A stretch of 64,000 nt of DNA from Candidatus Azobacteroides sp. GTDB taxonomy: Bacteria; Bacteroidota; Bacteroidia; Bacteroidales; WRGA01. Below the pieces are notes generated by a model, which was not told the origin of the DNA, made no database searches, and saw only the letters and a list, made by a program, of their open reading frames with translations. Positions 17,104 to 26,186 of this stretch are shown here, piece by piece. The stretch is taken from contig JAJQEC010000114.1 in NCBI GenBank assembly GCA_021201815.1, positions 1 to 64,000 on the forward strand. The letters run 5' to 3'. A program made the position numbers and the translations under genes. Numbering within the stretch: position 1 is the stretch's first letter; the number at the start of each line of letters is the position of its first letter.

Positions 17104-19446
17104 ATGAAAAGGACTTATTTGCTGTATCCGTTTATTTTTTTCTGTCAGTTACTACAAGCTGAACATCTCATTTCTCTTGAAAGAGTATTTTCCGCCTGGG
17201 AGATCAGAACCGAAAATCACATTATTCAAATTACTCCTTATACGGAAGATATTGTTGAAATTACTTATTTACCGGAGAGAAGTTTGCAGAAAGAGGCTTC
17301 TCATGCGGTTGTTATTACTCCCCGGCATGTGAAAATGGCTGAAGAAGATACCGCAAATGAATATATCCTGACAGCAGGAAATATTACTGTCCGGATCGGA
17401 AAAGATCCTTTCTCCCTTTCTTTTTATCAGGATGACCGGCTGCTAATTCAGGAAGGTGCAGGATATTTCAGGGATGAAGAAGGCCATGGAGTGAAGTTTG
17501 CCATTCAGAAAGATGAAAAAATCTACGGTTTTGGGGAAAGGGCTGTTCCACTGGACAGGAAGGGATACCGGGTGCCTTTTTATAACCGCGCTTCTTATGG
17601 ATATGGAATGGGAGAAGTAACGCTTAATTACGGAGTTCCGATGTTTTCCTCCAACCGTCAGTATGCTGTTTTATATGACAATCCACAAAAAGGATATGCA
17701 GATATAGGAAAAGAGGACCCGGAAGTACTGAAAATCTCTACCATAGGAGGCACGGTAACCTATTATGTGATTACAGGAAACGACTGGGCGGGAATAATGG
17801 AAAATTACACGGAACTAACCGGCAGACAGGAACTTCCCGCCCGTTGGGTACTGGGAAACCTAATGAGCCGGATGGCTTACCGTACCCAACAGGAAACAGA
17901 TAGTATCCTTACTCTAATGTTAGAGAAAGATTTTCCGGTGGATGCCGTAATTATTGATTTTTACTGGTTCGGAGACAGTATTCAGGGATATCTTGGGAAA
18001 CTGGACTGGTACAAACCCGCATGGCCGGAACCGGAAAAGATGATCGAAGATTTCAGAAAAAAAGGAGTAAAAACAATCCTAATCACGGAACCTTATATTA
18101 TTGACAGCCTTGCAAATTATCAGGATGCCTTGCAAAAAGATATTCTCGTAAAAGATCCGGAAGGGAATGTATACGTAGATACAATGTTCTATTTCGGAAC
18201 CGCTTCATTGATCGATATCTTTAAGCCAGAGGCACAAAACTGGTTCTGGGAAAAATATGATAAACAAATTAAAAAAGGAATTGCTTCGTGGTGGGGAGAC
18301 CTGGGAGAGTCGGAAAGTCATCCTTCGGAAATCCGTCATGTCATAGGTACGGCTGACCAGGTGCATAATATTTACGGCCATTACTGGGCGAAAATGGTGC
18401 ATGATAAATACCGGCAATACTATCCTGAGCAACGGTTATTCAGCCTGATGCGTGCCGGATATGCAGGAACACAACGATATAGCATCTATCCATGGACAGG
18501 AGATGTAGGACGTTCCTGGAGTTCCTTTGAGGCACAATTGCCACTACTTCTTACTATGGGAATGAACGGGCTGGGTTATATCCATAGTGATGCCGGTGGG
18601 TTCGCCGCAACAGATGAAAAAGACGAAGAACTTTATATCCGCTGGCTGCAGTTTGCCTGCTTTACACCTGTCTTAAGGGCACATGGTTCTTATATGGAAA
18701 GCGAACCGGTATATTTTTCGAAACTGACACAGGATATTGTAAGAAAATATATGAAGTTAAGGTATAGATTGCTTCCTTATAATTACACCCTTGCGTATGA
18801 AAACTCCCGGACCGGTGCTCCGTTAATGCGTCCGCTTTATTATTATCATCCGCAAGATACTATTGCACAACGTGTATACGACACATATTACTGGGGAGAA
18901 AATATACTAGTAACCCCGATATATGAGAAAGGTGCATCTATCCGGGAACTGTATCTCCCGGAAGGAACCTGGTACGGACCGGAAGGAAAACAGCAAGGAG
19001 GAAAATGGATTACACTCCGGGTAACATTGAATGACATGCCATTCTTCTTCAAAGAAGGGGCTTTTATCCCTACTCTGCCCGAAAGCATAGGTACAACAGC
19101 CAACTATTCTCCGGAAAGTTATCATGTATATTATTATCCGGGAGAAAAACAAACTTCTTTTGTACAATATGAAGATGACGGAATGACCAATTATCCATTG
19201 GAAGCCCGTGAGGACGAACTTTTCGTTTACAGGGGAAAAAAGGAAAATGATCATATTGCCATTACTCTGGAAGCAAAGAAATGGAATTTTTCCGGACCGA
19301 GGCAAATGATATTTACCATCAGGGAAGATTTAAAAAGTGTAGAAGTAAACGGAAAAAGCATTCCGGATGTCAGTTGGGAGAACGGTTCCACTACTTTTAC
19401 TTTTCCATGGAGAGAGGGAGAAGAAACAACTATTATTCTTAAATAA
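17104..19446 (+). CDS. Glycoside hydrolase family 31 (alpha-glucosidase-like), secreted
   Basis: About 780 residues. Signal peptide MKRTYLLYPFIFFCQLLQA, N-terminal beta-sandwich (~20-230), (beta/alpha)8 catalytic barrel (~240-590) and C-terminal beta domains. Nucleophile Asp399 in WWGDLGES and acid/base Asp467 in PWTGDVGRSW match GH31. It removes alpha-linked glucose (or a related sugar such as xylose or galactose) from oligosaccharides in the periplasm. The ATG at 17104 starts at the signal peptide; an in-frame TTG at 17065 would bury it. Probably co-transcribed with the GH13 lipoprotein 18 bp downstream. Specificity is not provable from sequence. Confidence 0.92.
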   Translation: MKRTYLLYPFIFFCQLLQAEHLISLERVFSAWEIRTENHIIQITPYTEDIVEITYLPERSLQKEASHAVVITPRHVKMAEEDTANEYILTAGNITVRIGKDPFSLSFYQDDRLLIQEGAGYFRDEEGHGVKFAIQKDEKIYGFGERAVPLDRKGYRVPFYNRASYGYGMGEVTLNYGVPMFSSNRQYAVLYDNPQKGYADIGKEDPEVLKISTIGGTVTYYVITGNDWAGIMENYTELTGRQELPARWVLGNLMSRMAYRTQQETDSILTLMLEKDFPVDAVIIDFYWFGDSIQGYLGKLDWYKPAWPEPEKMIEDFRKKGVKTILITEPYIIDSLANYQDALQKDILVKDPEGNVYVDTMFYFGTASLIDIFKPEAQNWFWEKYDKQIKKGIASWWGDLGESESHPSEIRHVIGTADQVHNIYGHYWAKMVHDKYRQYYPEQRLFSLMRAGYAGTQRYSIYPWTGDVGRSWSSFEAQLPLLLTMGMNGLGYIHSDAGGFAATDEKDEELYIRWLQFACFTPVLRAHGSYMESEPVYFSKLTQDIVRKYMKLRYRLLPYNYTLAYENSRTGAPLMRPLYYYHPQDTIAQRVYDTYYWGENILVTPIYEKGASIRELYLPEGTWYGPEGKQQGGKWITLRVTLNDMPFFFKEGAFIPTLPESIGTTANYSPESYHVYYYPGEKQTSFVQYEDDGMTNYPLEAREDELFVYRGKKENDHIAITLEAKKWNFSGPRQMIFTIREDLKSVEVNGKSIPDVSWENGSTTFTFPWREGEETTIILK

Positions 19447-19464
19447 ATTAAAAAATATGTGGTT

Positions 19465-20862
19465 ATGAAAAAAATTCAGTATCTGTTACTTTCCATGATT
19501 TCGTGTTTACTCCTTTTTTCAGGATGTAAAGATAAACCTCAACAAGATAGTGCAGGCAATGATTCGGAACAATCTTCCCTTCCTTATCCCGAATGGGTAA
19601 AAAATGCGGTGATATATGAGGTAAATGTTCGCCAGTATTCACCAGAAGGAACCTTCAAGGCTTTTGACCAGCATCTTGACAGATTAAAAGACCTGGGAGT
19701 AGATATTTTATGGTTTATGCCTATCCATCCGATCGGAGAAAAAAATCGTAAAGGCACCCTAGGAAGCTATTATGCCGTAAAAAACTATAAAGAAGTGAAT
19801 CCGGAGTTCGGAACAGCAGAAGATTTCCGTGAAACAGTAAAAAAAGCGCATGATATGGGATTTAAAGTGCTTATTGACTGGGTAGCCAACCATACTTCGC
19901 CGGATAATCCCTGGGTAACCTCTCATTCGGAATGGTATCAGAAAGACAGCCTGGGAAATATCATTGTTCCTTACGACTGGACAGATACGGCGCAACTTGA
20001 CTATACAAATGACAGCCTGCGTGAAGCAATGATTGATGCAATGAAATACTGGATACAGGAGTTCGATATCGATGGATTCCGTTGTGATATGGCAGGTCTG
20101 GTTCCGGTAGATTTCTGGGAAAAGGCACGGGAAGAATTGGATGCGATCAAACCGGTATTCATGCTGGCGGAAGATGAAGAAAAAAATGAACTGGCAGACA
20201 AAGCGTTTGATGGAAATTACGGCTGGGAAATGCACCATATATTCGCTGATATCTATAAAGGAGAAAAAAATGCGACTGATATTGTTTCAGTGATACAGAA
20301 ATATGATTCTATTTTTCCGGCAAATTCCATGAAACTAAACTTTATCACCAACCATGATGAAAATAGCTGGAACGGAACCATCGAAGAAAAATTCGGAGCA
20401 GGAGAAAAAGCATTTGCCTTACTTTCTTACACCATACCGGGTATGCCTTTAATCTATAGCGGACAGGAAGCAAATGTGAAAAAAAGAATTGAATTTTTTG
20501 AAAAAGATCCTATTTCCTGGGAAGATACCAGTCTATATTCGTTCTATAAGGAATTAAATCGGTTGAAGCATACCAATGAGGCATTGTTCAATCCTCCTTA
20601 CGGGGGTGCTTTTATACCTGTTGAAAACTCATTACCACAACAGGTAATATCCTTTGAACGGAAAGGAAATTCCGAAAGTATTTACAGCATTATCAATTTA
20701 AGTAATAAGGAAGTCTCACCCACATTGAAAGAAATGACTGAGGGTGAATATACCATGCTTATTTCGTCTCAATCGACTGATAATGTAGTTGCAGAACAGA
20801 ATAAAGAAGTACAGGTTACTCTGGAGCCATGGGGTTACAGAGTCATGAAAAGTAAAAAGTAA
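19465..20862 (+). CDS. Glycoside hydrolase family 13 (alpha-amylase family) lipoprotein
   Basis: About 465 residues. Lipoprotein signal MKKIQYLLLSMISCLLLFSGC (Cys21), then a GH13 barrel with all conserved regions: I VLIDWVANHTS, II GFRCDMAG with nucleophile Asp208, III MLAEDEE with acid/base Glu236, IV ITNHDENSW with Asp298. A short C-terminal beta domain follows. It cleaves internal or terminal alpha-glucan bonds and is probably surface- or periplasm-facing. ATG at 19465 chosen over GTG at 19459 because it directly begins the signal sequence. Partner of the adjacent GH31. Confidence 0.93.
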   Translation: MKKIQYLLLSMISCLLLFSGCKDKPQQDSAGNDSEQSSLPYPEWVKNAVIYEVNVRQYSPEGTFKAFDQHLDRLKDLGVDILWFMPIHPIGEKNRKGTLGSYYAVKNYKEVNPEFGTAEDFRETVKKAHDMGFKVLIDWVANHTSPDNPWVTSHSEWYQKDSLGNIIVPYDWTDTAQLDYTNDSLREAMIDAMKYWIQEFDIDGFRCDMAGLVPVDFWEKAREELDAIKPVFMLAEDEEKNELADKAFDGNYGWEMHHIFADIYKGEKNATDIVSVIQKYDSIFPANSMKLNFITNHDENSWNGTIEEKFGAGEKAFALLSYTIPGMPLIYSGQEANVKKRIEFFEKDPISWEDTSLYSFYKELNRLKHTNEALFNPPYGGAFIPVENSLPQQVISFERKGNSESIYSIINLSNKEVSPTLKEMTEGEYTMLISSQSTDNVVAEQNKEVQVTLEPWGYRVMKSKK

Positions 20863-20912
20863 AACCGGAAGGATAAAAAAGGAATATCCGGAAAGTAAAA
20901 AATGCAGGAAAA

Positions 20913-20946
20913 GAGCCGGAAGAAAGAAAAATACATCTTCCGGCTC
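20913..20946 (+). terminator. Hairpin after GH13
   Basis: GAGCCGGAAGA (20913-20923) pairs perfectly with TCTTCCGGCTC (20936-20946). It separates the GH31-GH13 pair from the sigma factor gene; the T-run is weak, so partial read-through is possible. Confidence 0.55.
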
Positions 20947-20971
20947 TCCCTTCCTGATTGTGATAAAATCC

Positions 20972-21583
20972 ATGAAAACAGCACTCTTATCTCATAAAGC
21001 CCTTACGAGGGAAGCTGAGTTGTGGTACTCCTTTGCAGAAGGCCACGAAGAATCCTTTTCCCTTTTGTACAGAAAGTGCTACAGAAGTTTGCTTGGATAT
21101 GGGCAAAGTCTGGGAATGAGTGATAATCAGGCGAAAGATGCTATTCAAGATATTTTTCTTAAAATCTATATGCGAAAAGCATTGATAAAAGATGCTTCTA
21201 CTATACGGGCCTTTTTATTCCGGTCCATTAAAAATTACTATCTCAATATTCTCAAAACAGAACAACGACTAACGGATATTCAGGAAATCTCTTCCTCATT
21301 TCATTTCAGCTATTCTATTGAAGAACGTTTTATTAAAAAAGAAGAACAGGAAATATTGAAAAAGAAGTTAGAAGGTTTTCTGTCTTCCTTATCTCCCAGG
21401 CAAAAAGAAATCATTTATTTAAAATTCTTACATGAAATGGATTATAAGGAAATTGCTTCCATTATGAACATTTCGGAACAAGCATCCAGGAACCTTATGT
21501 ACAAAGCACTGGAAAGAATCCGGAAAGAGAATGCAGAGCCGGTATTCTTTATTCTGTTCCTTATTCAAATGTATATAAATTAA
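20972..21583 (+). CDS. ECF-type RNA polymerase sigma-70 factor
   Basis: About 203 residues. Region 2 (YRKCYRSLLGYGQSLGMSDNQAKDAIQDIFLKIY) and region 4 helix-turn-helix (LSPRQKEIIYLKFLHEMDYKEIASIMNISEQASRNLMYKALERI) are present without regions 1 and 3. It is followed by a FecR-type anti-sigma and a SusC with STN domain, the standard trans-envelope switch: substrate at SusC frees the sigma factor. Start at ATG 20972; GTG 20960 is in frame. A short hydrophobic C-terminus (FFILFLIQMYIN) is slightly unusual. Confidence 0.92.
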   Translation: MKTALLSHKALTREAELWYSFAEGHEESFSLLYRKCYRSLLGYGQSLGMSDNQAKDAIQDIFLKIYMRKALIKDASTIRAFLFRSIKNYYLNILKTEQRLTDIQEISSSFHFSYSIEERFIKKEEQEILKKKLEGFLSSLSPRQKEIIYLKFLHEMDYKEIASIMNISEQASRNLMYKALERIRKENAEPVFFILFLIQMYIN

Positions 21584-21710
21584 GAGAGGTAGGTATTCTC
21601 AACTAAAAGCAGTATCCCGAAGAGCGAGGGAATTAATCAATGTATTAAAAGAAGTGTAGTGTGATGGATAAACAAGAATATCTTATTTGTCCAACCGGTA
21701 TTGCTATCTG

Positions 21711-21746
21711 TTTTATTATCCGGAGTACCGGCTCCGGATAATAAAA
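21711..21746. terminator. 15-bp hairpin between sigma factor and anti-sigma genes
   Basis: TTTTATTATCCGGAG (21711-21725) pairs perfectly with CTCCGGATAATAAAA (21732-21746), loop TACCGG. A strong structure in the 225-bp gap before fecR; terminator or mRNA-processing element. Confidence 0.55.
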
Positions 21747-21808
21747 ATTTCTCCGGAAGTTGATTACAAAATCCACCTCCGGTTGTATTATAATAAAACC
21801 TTATTTAG

Positions 21809-22966
21809 ATGAAAGATCGATTTGCATCCTACCATTCCATAGAAGAGTTTATTACAGACGATGAATTCTTCCGCATGGCGAAAACGACTTTTCGGGAAGA
21901 ACCGGGTAAAAGGGAAGCATTTTTTTCAACTTTTGAGAATAAAATGGCAATAATGGAGGATGCATTCTCTCTTATTAACAGCATCCAAATTACTCAGCCT
22001 GAGGTTTCTGATACAGAAATTATGAAAAATCTGGATGCACTTAAACAAGAAGCCTCCGCATTAAAAAGAAGAAGAATCTTTTTTCAGATAACCGCAGCCT
22101 GTATATTTATATCTTTCCTTTTGGGAGGTATAGGTTATTATCAATACACAGGACGGGAACCGGAAAGGAATTTGCTTACTCAATTGACAGAAACAGAATT
22201 CTCAAAAAATGAAATCGAATTAAAAATTGGGAAGGAAAGTATTCTTCTACTGCCTTCCTCTACTATATTGCAACAGAAAGACGGTTCACTGAAAGTCGGG
22301 AAAGAAGGGACCAGGATAATTCCATTCACAGAAAATGAAGATATCCTGTTAAGTACTCCTAAAGGGAAAAGAATCAGCCTGCAACTGAATGACGGAAGTG
22401 TCATCCGATTGAATGGTGGTAGTAAATTAATTTATCCTTCCACCTTCGACAAAAAGAAAAGAGAAGTGTACGCCGAAGGTGAATTATTTCTTGAGGTAAC
22501 TAAAAATGAAGAACGACCGTTCTTTGTAAATACACATTCCCTGCAGGTGAAAGTAACAGGAACCGGGTTCAACGTAAAATCCAATAAAGAAGACGAATAT
22601 ACAGAAGTCGTTCTGGTAACGGGTTCTGTTGAAGTAACAACGGATAAACAGGTAATATCGATTCTGAAACCGAATGATTGCCTGCATTATGAAAACGGAG
22701 AAATTGCTATTTACGAAGTAGATGTGAATGACTACATCTGGTGGAAAGAAGGATTCCTGAAAGTAAAAAGAGCCACTTTGAAAGAAATAGCCGAAAAACT
22801 TTCTGATTATTATCAGGTAGAAATTGAATTCAGAAGCCCCCCGACACCTACCTATTACAGTGGTAAATTTGAGTTGGGGAAAACCATAGAAGAGGCTCTG
22901 GAAAGTCTTTCTCTGATAGAACCGTTCCGGTACAGCAAAAAAGGAAATAAAATTATCATCTACTAA
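21809..22966 (+). CDS. FecR family anti-sigma factor
   Basis: 385 residues. Cytoplasmic N-terminal part (1-88) that should hold the ECF factor, one transmembrane helix (about 89-110, IFFQITAACIFISFLLGGIGYY), a periplasmic FecR domain (LSTPKGKRISLQLNDGSVIRLNGG ... VTGTGFNVK) and a C-terminal DUF4974-type domain (ATLKEIAEKLSDYYQVEIEF) that contacts the STN domain. It transmits the import signal from the downstream SusC. Stop lies 12 bp before the susC start, so they are co-transcribed. Confidence 0.93.
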   Translation: MKDRFASYHSIEEFITDDEFFRMAKTTFREEPGKREAFFSTFENKMAIMEDAFSLINSIQITQPEVSDTEIMKNLDALKQEASALKRRRIFFQITAACIFISFLLGGIGYYQYTGREPERNLLTQLTETEFSKNEIELKIGKESILLLPSSTILQQKDGSLKVGKEGTRIIPFTENEDILLSTPKGKRISLQLNDGSVIRLNGGSKLIYPSTFDKKKREVYAEGELFLEVTKNEERPFFVNTHSLQVKVTGTGFNVKSNKEDEYTEVVLVTGSVEVTTDKQVISILKPNDCLHYENGEIAIYEVDVNDYIWWKEGFLKVKRATLKEIAEKLSDYYQVEIEFRSPPTPTYYSGKFELGKTIEEALESLSLIEPFRYSKKGNKIIIY

Positions 22967-22978
22967 GCACATTGCTGC

Positions 22979-25900
22979 ATGTATAAACGAGGAATAATAA
23001 TCTTGCTGGTTGTCTATTTACCTGTTACCTGCCATATATACGGACAAAAAAAATCCATTACGCTGGATGTGGATGTCATTCCGTTGGAGAGGCTTTTTAC
23101 TTTTATTGAAGAAGAAACAGACTATATATTTCTTTATCCGGAAAGTTTTCCCTTATCTTCTCCGGTATCTGTAAAGGTTAAGAATGAAAAACTGGAAACT
23201 GTCCTGAAACATGTCCTGCCAAAAGATTATACATATAAAATTTCAAAACGGCAGGTATTGATCATTCCTGTTAAAACGAAGCCCCTGCCTGCAGTATCGG
23301 GAAAAATCCTGTCGGTAAGAGGAGTGGTAACAGACGAAAAAGGGGTACCACTTATCGGAGCGAGTGTATTTGTCAAAGGAACAACAGAGGGAACGCTGTG
23401 TGATTATACCGGTAATTTTCTGCTGAACGTATCTCCGGGCGCCATCCTGCATGTTTCTTACTTGGGATATATTTCACGTGAAGTAGAAGTCAAAGGAAAA
23501 GGAAGAATACATATTATCCTGCAGGAAAGCATGCATACACTGGAAGATGTGGTAATTATCGGATATGGCTCTGTTAAAAAGCATGACCTGACCGGTACCG
23601 TTTCTACTCTTACAGAAAAGGATTTTAACCGGGGCTTTTTCACCTCCCCACAAGATCTTATTTCAGGAAAAATAGCCGGTGTAATGGTACAAACAGACGG
23701 AGGAGCTCCCGGAGGATATTCTTCCATCCGCATCCGGGGCAGCTCTTCTTTACGTGCCAGTAATGATCCACTGATAATTATTGATGGAATACCGGTAGAC
23801 AATAATGGTATTTCCGGACTGGCAAATGCATTATCCACGGTTAACCCGAATGATGTAGAAAGTTTTACGGTACTAAAGGATGCTTCTGCGACAGCCATAT
23901 ATGGCTCCCGGGCCTCCAACGGAGTAATTATCATTAACACGATGAGAGGCAAAACAACGAAGAGAATAAATTATAATGGCACTTTTTCGGTCTCAACACT
24001 TATAAAGCAATATGATGTTATGGGAACAGAAGAATACCGAAATTTTGTAGCGGAAAGAGATCCGGATTTATTAAAAAAGCTTGGAAATGCTGACACAAAC
24101 TGGCAGGATGAAATTTTCAGGACTGCATTCGGACAGGACCATAACCTAAATATTTCCGGCCCGTCTTCCTTTTCCCCTTATATGGTTTCTTTAGGATATA
24201 CGAATCTGGATGGAATCCTTTCTACTTCCAATATGGAAAGAAGTACCCTGCGGCTAAATCTGAACCCTTCTTTTTTTCAGGAACATCTAAGATTGAATCT
24301 GAATATAAAAGGAGCTTATAATAAAAGCCGCTTTGCCGATAAAGACGCTGTAAATCATTCCACACGTATGGATCCGACACAACCGGTCAGAAATAATGGA
24401 CCTCATCAGCAAGGGTATTTTGCCTGGCTGAACGAACAGGGAAACTTTAATGATCAGGCACCGGTGAATCCGGTAGCTATGCTGGAACTAACACGGGATA
24501 TCGGAAAAATATACAGGGTACTGGGAAACGTTCAGGCAGATTACTCTTTTCACTTTTTACCGGAATTAAATGCCCATCTTAACTTAGCGTATGATTATTC
24601 GGATACGGACGGAAAAAAAGAAATCGAGGAAAATACATCCTGGACGCCGGAATTCGGAGGCATCAGTGAAATTTATACACAGAAGAAAAGGATGGATATG
24701 TTTGAATCCTATCTGAACTATGCAAACACATTCCCGAAAATAAAAGGAGAACTTGATATGGTTGCCGGATATTCTTATCAGCATTTCAAACTGGATAATT
24801 ATTATAAAACCATGAATGCCGGTAAAAGCAATACCCGTTCAGAATCTCCGTCAAAAACACAAAATTACCTGCTTTCTTTTTTCGGACGGATTAATTATAT
24901 TCACGCAGATAAATACCTGTATACATTTACACTACGGAATGACGGTTCTTCCCGTTTTGCAAAAGGAAACCGCTGGGGGCTTTTTCCATCAGGCGCTTTT
25001 TCCTGGAGAATAAAGGAAGAAAGTTTCCTGAAAGATTTTTATCCGTTATCCGATCTCAAAATAAGGTTGAGTTACGGGGTAACCGGACAGCAGGATATCG
25101 GACTGGATGATTATCCTTATTTATCTACCTATAGCTTAAACCCTGATAGTACTGCCATGTATCAGATCGGAGACAAATTCTATCAGACACTTCGTCCTTC
25201 CGGGTATGATGCAAATATAAAATGGGAAGAAACCAGAACCTGGAATGCCGGAGTGGATTTTAGTTTCTTCCATAACAGATTAAGCGGAAGCCTGGATGCT
25301 TATATCAGTAAAACTTCGGATCTGTTAAATTACATTCCGGTTCCCGCCGGTACCAATCTTTCCGACTACATTACCACAAATGTAGGAGATATGGAAAACA
25401 AAGGAGTAGAACTTTCTATTCATGGGATCCCTGTTTCCGGAAAAGATTTTACCTGGGATGTTCTTTATAATTTTACATGGAATAAAAACAAAATCACCCG
25501 GCTCACACAAACAAATGACCCGTCATACGCAGGAAGTAAGTCGGGTTCCATTAATGGAAGTGCTGCAGGAACGATTCTGATAAATAGTGTCGGATATCCG
25601 GCCAATTCCTTTTATGTCTATAGCCAGGTATATGATAAAGCCAATCATCCTCTTGAAGGAATATATGTAGACAGAAACGGAGACGGGACGATTAACTCCG
25701 GCGACCTTTACCAATATAAAAAAGTTTCCCCGGATATATATATGGGCATTTCTTCCCGGGTAAAATATAAAAGATGGGATTTCTCTTTTACAGGACGTCT
25801 CAGCCTGGGAAATTACGTATATAACAATATCCATTCCACACGGTCAGTTTACCAGTTCCTTTATTCTTCGAATGCTACCCGGAATCTTTTCCGTGCAATA

Positions 25901-26167
25901 AAGGACACAGAATTTGAAGAACGCCAGGTTTATTCGGATTATTATGTAGAAAACGCCTCTTTTTTCAGGCTGGATAACATTCAGGCAGGCTATGAATTGC
26001 CCGCATTATTAAATGGGAACATGCGCCTGTATATATATGGTTCCGTACAGAATGTTTTTGTGATCACTCCGTATTCCGGATTAGATCCTGAAGTACCACA
26101 GGGAATCGATAACCATATATACCCCCGGCCCAGAACTTTTCTTTTAAATATAAATCTCACTATTTGA
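22979..26167 (+). CDS. SusC/RagA family TonB-dependent transporter with STN signalling domain
   Basis: 1062 residues, outer membrane. Signal peptide (to about Gly22), STN domain (~25-100; VDVIPLERLFTFIEEETDYIF), carboxypeptidase-regulatory-like domain (~110-185; VRGVVTDEKGVPLIGASV), TonB-plug (~190-330; SuLEDVVIIGYG-type start LEDVVIIGYGSVKK, then LIIIDGIPVDNN and LKDASATAIYGSRASNGVI) and a 22-strand barrel ending in a terminal aromatic-containing strand (TFLLNINLTI). With the SusD lid it imports an oligosaccharide; the STN domain relays substrate binding to FecR. Likely cargo is an alpha-glucan oligosaccharide, inferred from the GH13/GH31 neighbours. Confidence 0.95.
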   Translation: MYKRGIIILLVVYLPVTCHIYGQKKSITLDVDVIPLERLFTFIEEETDYIFLYPESFPLSSPVSVKVKNEKLETVLKHVLPKDYTYKISKRQVLIIPVKTKPLPAVSGKILSVRGVVTDEKGVPLIGASVFVKGTTEGTLCDYTGNFLLNVSPGAILHVSYLGYISREVEVKGKGRIHIILQESMHTLEDVVIIGYGSVKKHDLTGTVSTLTEKDFNRGFFTSPQDLISGKIAGVMVQTDGGAPGGYSSIRIRGSSSLRASNDPLIIIDGIPVDNNGISGLANALSTVNPNDVESFTVLKDASATAIYGSRASNGVIIINTMRGKTTKRINYNGTFSVSTLIKQYDVMGTEEYRNFVAERDPDLLKKLGNADTNWQDEIFRTAFGQDHNLNISGPSSFSPYMVSLGYTNLDGILSTSNMERSTLRLNLNPSFFQEHLRLNLNIKGAYNKSRFADKDAVNHSTRMDPTQPVRNNGPHQQGYFAWLNEQGNFNDQAPVNPVAMLELTRDIGKIYRVLGNVQADYSFHFLPELNAHLNLAYDYSDTDGKKEIEENTSWTPEFGGISEIYTQKKRMDMFESYLNYANTFPKIKGELDMVAGYSYQHFKLDNYYKTMNAGKSNTRSESPSKTQNYLLSFFGRINYIHADKYLYTFTLRNDGSSRFAKGNRWGLFPSGAFSWRIKEESFLKDFYPLSDLKIRLSYGVTGQQDIGLDDYPYLSTYSLNPDSTAMYQIGDKFYQTLRPSGYDANIKWEETRTWNAGVDFSFFHNRLSGSLDAYISKTSDLLNYIPVPAGTNLSDYITTNVGDMENKGVELSIHGIPVSGKDFTWDVLYNFTWNKNKITRLTQTNDPSYAGSKSGSINGSAAGTILINSVGYPANSFYVYSQVYDKANHPLEGIYVDRNGDGTINSGDLYQYKKVSPDIYMGISSRVKYKRWDFSFTGRLSLGNYVYNNIHSTRSVYQFLYSSNATRNLFRAIKDTEFEERQVYSDYYVENASFFRLDNIQAGYELPALLNGNMRLYIYGSVQNVFVITPYSGLDPEVPQGIDNHIYPRPRTFLLNINLTI

Positions 26168-26186
26168 ATTTTTTAAATTGATTGTT

